A stretch of 33,578 nucleotides of DNA from JAVJSU01 sp040219275 (GTDB taxonomy: Bacteria; Chloroflexota; Anaerolineae; Aggregatilineales; Phototrophicaceae): positions 1 to 33,578 of the forward strand of contig JAVJSU010000067.1 in NCBI GenBank assembly GCA_040219275.1, in the 5' to 3' direction. Position 1 is the first letter of the stretch. Each line of letters begins with the position of its first letter. Positions 30,584 to 33,578 of this stretch are shown piece by piece. Under the pieces are notes generated by a model. The model made no database searches. It saw only the letters and a list, made by a program, of their open reading frames with translations, and had not been told where the DNA came from. Made by a program: the position numbers and the translations under genes.

Positions 30584-33301
30584 TTAAAAGTCCTCGCCGC
30601 CTTCGCTGACGGTGAGGGTGTATGCGCCTTCTGCGGTGTCGTTGAAGCCACCGACTTCGATGACGAGCACCTGTCCGGCGGTCACTTCCAGATCATCCAG
30701 CATGGAGTTGATCTGTACGCCGAGTTCGATGTCATCGTTCTCGAAGGTCGCTTCTTCTGCCCCATCGACGTAAACGCGCAGGTAGGTATCAAGCTCCCCT
30801 GCTTCATCGGTGACGCTGATGTCGATGAGTCCGTCTTCTTCGACGGTCAGGGTGTATTGGTTACGGACACCTTCGGCGAGTTCACCCTCGACGCTATCGC
30901 CAATGGCAATTTCGCCTGCATCTTCGGTTGTGACTTCCGGCGGAACGAATTCAGTGACGGAGAGCGTAAACGCACCTTCTACAGCATCGTTAAAGCCAGC
31001 CACTTCGATGATGAGCGGTAAATCTGCCGGAATGTCTAAGCCTTCAAAACCGGCGTTCAGCCCGTTGAGATCGTCATTATCGACGGCGGGGGTGCCTTCG
31101 TTACCGACCACGTAAATCCGCAGGTAGGTATCAAGGTTGCCATCATCGCCGGATGTGAGGATGTCTAACGTGACATTTTCCGAGGCGGTGAAGGCATATT
31201 GCACACGCGTTCCGGCAGAAAGTTCGCCTTCTACCGTGTCGCCGATGGCAATTTCGCCACCGTCAACGATTTGAACGGCTGTGGCTTCTTCCAGATATTC
31301 AAGCGCGGCTTCCAGCACGAAATCGGTCTCGTCATCCACGATGGTTTCTTCGGTAACGGGTACGCGAATTTCCGGCGGGACACCGATGCCTTCTAAGATG
31401 ATGTTGCCGTCAAAATCGACATCGCGGTTGGTCGGCAGGGCGAAGATAATATCGTCCGGCATATAGAGCAGGGGCCAGCCACCCGCGATTGAGGTGGTGT
31501 TGTATTGACCGATGACGGTTGCACGATCATTGAAATCCAGCGCATAGGCGAAGAATTCACAGGCGCTCGCACAGGCAGGACCGACCAGCACGACGAGTTC
31601 ACCTTCATAAATCAGGCTTGTGTCAAGCGGCGGACGAAGTTCAACCGGAAAATCTTCATTCGAGTAGAATTCGCCGGATTCGGGGTTAAATTCTTCCGAG
31701 TAGTACATCGGAGTTTCTTCTGTGAAGAAGTACGAAGCCATGCGGTTGGCGAAGAAGCTAAAGCCACCGCCGTTAAAGCGCAGATCAACAATCACGGCGG
31801 GCGAACTTAGCCCATTGACCTGACCGAGGAATTCTTCCCATGTTTCGATCAGCAGAGGACCATCATCACCAAAGCCGGTCACAGAGATATAGCCGATGTT
31901 ATCTTCCAAAAATTCGTAGGAAATTTGCGGCGCGTTGAAATCACGTCCGCGATTGACGGAGGTATAGCCGAAGCTCTCGTTGTCTTCGACCGTGGTCAGG
32001 GTGACTGTGTCGGCTTCGGTAGCATCTGGATTGAGGAAGGTGATGTCAAAATCGGTATCCAGCGGTGCGACGAAGAGATAACGCAATTGTTGATAGCGTT
32101 CGCCCTCGGCGCTACTGAATGGGGATGAATATGGCACGACTTCCTGCAAGGCTTCTTCTATCGGCACGCCGTTTACTTCGGTGATTTCTGCCAGCAGTTC
32201 GATTCCTGCCTGCATCGCGGGACCATCATCCAGCAAATTGGCGACAAGGAAACGTCCATCGCTGGTTTCCAGCACCGCCATGCCCAATCCGCCCGCTGTA
32301 TTCTCCTGAAAATCAAGATCAAGCGGGGTGGTTGGACCAATCACCTGAACGTGCCCATCAGGAATTGACCAGCCGAAATCACGCAGGGCGAAGAGATAGG
32401 CTGAATTGTCTTCGTTAGCATCAGCTTCTTCAAAGCGCGGCAGGAACTCTGCACGGAGGGCTTCCCAGTCGACATTTTTCGCTTCTGTAAAGGAATATTC
32501 ATCAATGGCGACATCTACCAGCGCGTTAAAGGCATCTGCATAACCGAGTTCGGAGAAATCGTTAGGTACGAAGCCATCCGGTTCGATCAGGTTGAGTTCA
32601 ACTTCACGCGAGCGATCAAAGGTGAAGGTTTCCGTATCCATATTGACGACGGTATAGCCTGCGGGAAGCGTGACGATGGGATCATCTTCGGTGAAAAGCA
32701 AGCCATCTTCACCAAATCCAGACGGGAAACCTTGCTTATCATCCGGTGCCCAGACGATGATGTTACCGCCGATGTATTCGTTGAAGAGTTCAGGGTTGAT
32801 GCTGGTAATGGCGGTGGAATACGCACCAGACCAGCCCGTGCCGTCGTACTCGTCGATGAAGATTTCACCGTATTGATCGTCCCAGAAGGCGATCTGGAAA
32901 ATCTGTACGCCTGTTTCTTCAGTATCGTCGTTATCTACATCACGGAACGCGCCGAGCGGTTCGATGGGCAGGCTCATCACATAGCCCACTTCGCCAACCT
33001 CGAATGGTGTGGTAAATTGCCCGATGACCTGAGATTCTGTCGGGAACACATAGTCAAAATTACGATCTACAAAGCCTGCTTGATCTTCCAGAATGATGAC
33101 CGGTTCAAACAGCGAATCGATCAGATTCTGGCTCGAAACAGGGGACGATCCGCTAATTCTTACCGGACCACCTTCATCATTGATGATTTCTGCGGGGGGT
33201 GGCGTTTCACTTTCTTCGTCATCCTGCGCGGTTATTGGCAGGGCAACGAGCGCCAGAATCAAAAAAAGCGCAAAAAATAAAATTTGCTTACGTCTGTTCA
33301 C
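30584..33301 (-). CDS. Secreted S41 family peptidase with PDZ and two PPC domains
   Basis: The protein has 905 residues and is very acidic. Signal peptide 1-25 has predicted cleavage in ITA-QDD. An N-terminal domain (about 45-240) carries calcium-loop-like stretches such as DVDNDD. A helical part leads to DGHVQV with H317, a PDZ-like region is at about 335-380, and the S41 core is at about 460-650, with nucleophile S579 in GPACASACEFF and DLRFNGGG before it. Two pre-peptidase C-terminal domains follow (683-782 and 797-899), both opening GEIAIGD.VEGEL. CtpA-type enzymes use a lysine after the serine; here the matching stretch reads GQYNTTSIAGG without lysine, so a Ser-His mechanism, as in the tricorn-like S41 branch, is more likely. 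The start is GTG at 33301, with AGGAGG 7 bases upstream. Confidence 0.9.
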   Translation of the reverse strand: MNRRKQILFFALFLILALVALPITAQDDEESETPPPAEIINDEGGPVRISGSSPVSSQNLIDSLFEPVIILEDQAGFVDRNFDYVFPTESQVIGQFTTPFEVGEVGYVMSLPIEPLGAFRDVDNDDTEETGVQIFQIAFWDDQYGEIFIDEYDGTGWSGAYSTAITSINPELFNEYIGGNIIVWAPDDKQGFPSGFGEDGLLFTEDDPIVTLPAGYTVVNMDTETFTFDRSREVELNLIEPDGFVPNDFSELGYADAFNALVDVAIDEYSFTEAKNVDWEALRAEFLPRFEEADANEDNSAYLFALRDFGWSIPDGHVQVIGPTTPLDLDFQENTAGGLGMAVLETSDGRFLVANLLDDGPAMQAGIELLAEITEVNGVPIEEALQEVVPYSSPFSSAEGERYQQLRYLFVAPLDTDFDITFLNPDATEADTVTLTTVEDNESFGYTSVNRGRDFNAPQISYEFLEDNIGYISVTGFGDDGPLLIETWEEFLGQVNGLSSPAVIVDLRFNGGGFSFFANRMASYFFTEETPMYYSEEFNPESGEFYSNEDFPVELRPPLDTSLIYEGELVVLVGPACASACEFFAYALDFNDRATVIGQYNTTSIAGGWPLLYMPDDIIFALPTNRDVDFDGNIILEGIGVPPEIRVPVTEETIVDDETDFVLEAALEYLEEATAVQIVDGGEIAIGDTVEGELSAGTRVQYAFTASENVTLDILTSGDDGNLDTYLRIYVVGNEGTPAVDNDDLNGLNAGFEGLDIPADLPLIIEVAGFNDAVEGAFTLSVTEFVPPEVTTEDAGEIAIGDSVEGELAEGVRNQYTLTVEEDGLIDISVTDEAGELDTYLRVYVDGAEEATFENDDIELGVQINSMLDDLEVTAGQVLVIEVGGFNDTAEGAYTLTVSEGGEDF

Positions 33302-33332
33302 TTTATATCCTCCTAATTCATACCTTTCATAT

Positions 33333-33360
33333 TCTATAACAGGGGTATGAACTGTGACAA
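33333..33360 (-). promoter_or_regulatory. Promoter for the S41 peptidase gene
   Basis: On the minus strand TTGTCA (33355-33360, 5 of 6) is followed after 16 bases by TATAGA (33333-33338). The leader of about 30 bases contains AGGAGG. The promoter lies between the end of the rRNA operon and the gene, so the gene need not depend on rRNA read-through. Confidence 0.6.
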
Positions 33361-33440
33361 CCAGACATTACGAAACACTCATGTTTAGGCGGATATAGTA
33401 TGGTTTGTGTGGGAAATTTGGAGTGTAGGGGAAAGGTAAT

Positions 33441-33516
33441 AAAAAAGAGAACGGTGTGGGCCTGTCCGAAGAAGAAAAAGATTGGCGTTGGCAGTGGCTT
33501 ACTCTCCCACACCGTT
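33441..33516 (-). terminator. Possible rRNA operon terminator that pairs with the 5S 3' strand
   Basis: On the minus strand AACGGTGTGGG (33506-33516, inside the 5S) is repeated inverted as CCCACACCGTT (33450-33460), followed by CTCTTTTTT (33441-33449). The 11 pairs are perfect, with a 45-base loop that holds the 5S 3' end. I see no ordinary compact hairpin before this T-run. It may be an unusual terminator, or a chance match. Confidence 0.4.
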
Positions 33517-33578
33517 ACCAGTGCAGTACCATCAGCGCTTGTGGGCTTAACTTCCGGGTTCGGGATGGGACCGGGTGG
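33484..33578 (-). rRNA. 5S ribosomal RNA (partial; 5' end beyond the window)
   Basis: Read on the minus strand, the sequence contains the conserved TCCCATCCCGAACCCGGAAG, then TTAAGCC, GATGGTACTGC and GGGAGAGTAAG, ending near CACTGCCAACGCC. This is the standard order of 5S loop B/C, helix IV and the 3' closing strand. About 95 bases are visible and roughly the first 25 are missing. The 3' end is placed at about 33484 by comparison with the E. coli molecule and may be off by a few bases. It marks the downstream end of an rRNA operon to the right. Confidence 0.93.

Overview
The window looks like a stretch of a mid-GC bacterial chromosome. The partial 5S rRNA at the right edge and the gene content suggest the phylum Chloroflexota, possibly an Anaerolineae-like lineage. 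That content includes a PA14-SH3 lipoprotein-like secreted protein, an acidic S41 peptidase with two PPC domains, a YfhO-type membrane protein, a LURP-one/scramblase-like protein, DUF1003, DUF5946 and DUF6265 proteins, and very large PAS/GAF kinases. The phylum call is inference; it was not tested against a database. There is no phage, no CRISPR array and no complete mobile element. The only mobile DNA is the last 42 codons and right terminal repeat of an ISAs1-type transposase at the left edge.

Layout. 1-140: IS remnant. 230-2182: a fusion of a degenerate M23-like domain, an SH3-like domain and a clan-A glycoside hydrolase. 2279-2386: two abutting tandem repeats (7 bp x10 and 8 bp x4) between convergent genes. 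2393-2983: P-loop kinase. 3100-4320: a branched-chain amino-acid-type binding protein with no signal peptide, whose upstream region carries a promoter, a 13-bp hairpin and a 16-bp palindrome. 4625-5491: anchored lytic transglycosylase. 5557-5922: small four-helix membrane protein. 6051-9168: MacB-like ABC exporter operon (ATPase, then two-FtsX permease). 9367-15335: a 1699-residue soluble multi-PAS/GAF histidine kinase, translationally coupled to a TPR protein. 15500-16921: DUF1003 protein and an APH-type phosphotransferase with no gap between them. 17000-19219: YfhO-like protein, convergent with a LURP-one protein. 19818-21360: an AT-richer stretch with a TGGCA-rich intergenic region and an unrecognised two-gene operon. 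21496-27487: two paralogous M20 peptidases flanking a DUF5946 protein, a membrane histidine kinase and a DUF6265 protein. 27664-28740: secreted PA14-SH3-SH3 protein. 29106-30409: a small Cys-rich protein overlapping thioredoxin reductase by 4 nt. 30584-33301: secreted S41 peptidase, transcribed away from the 5S rRNA at 33484-33578, which is the end of an rRNA operon lying to the right.

How the genes relate. Most are independent housekeeping, envelope, peptide-degradation or signalling units with their own promoters. Clear co-transcription is seen only for the ABC exporter pair, the kinase-TPR pair, DUF1003-phosphotransferase, the orphan pair at 20231-21269, and the Cys-rich protein with trxB. 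The most distinctive non-coding structure is a set of hairpins sharing GGGCGACC or GACCC cores. They recur between genes; two have nearly the same 11-nt loop and one is a strong terminator.
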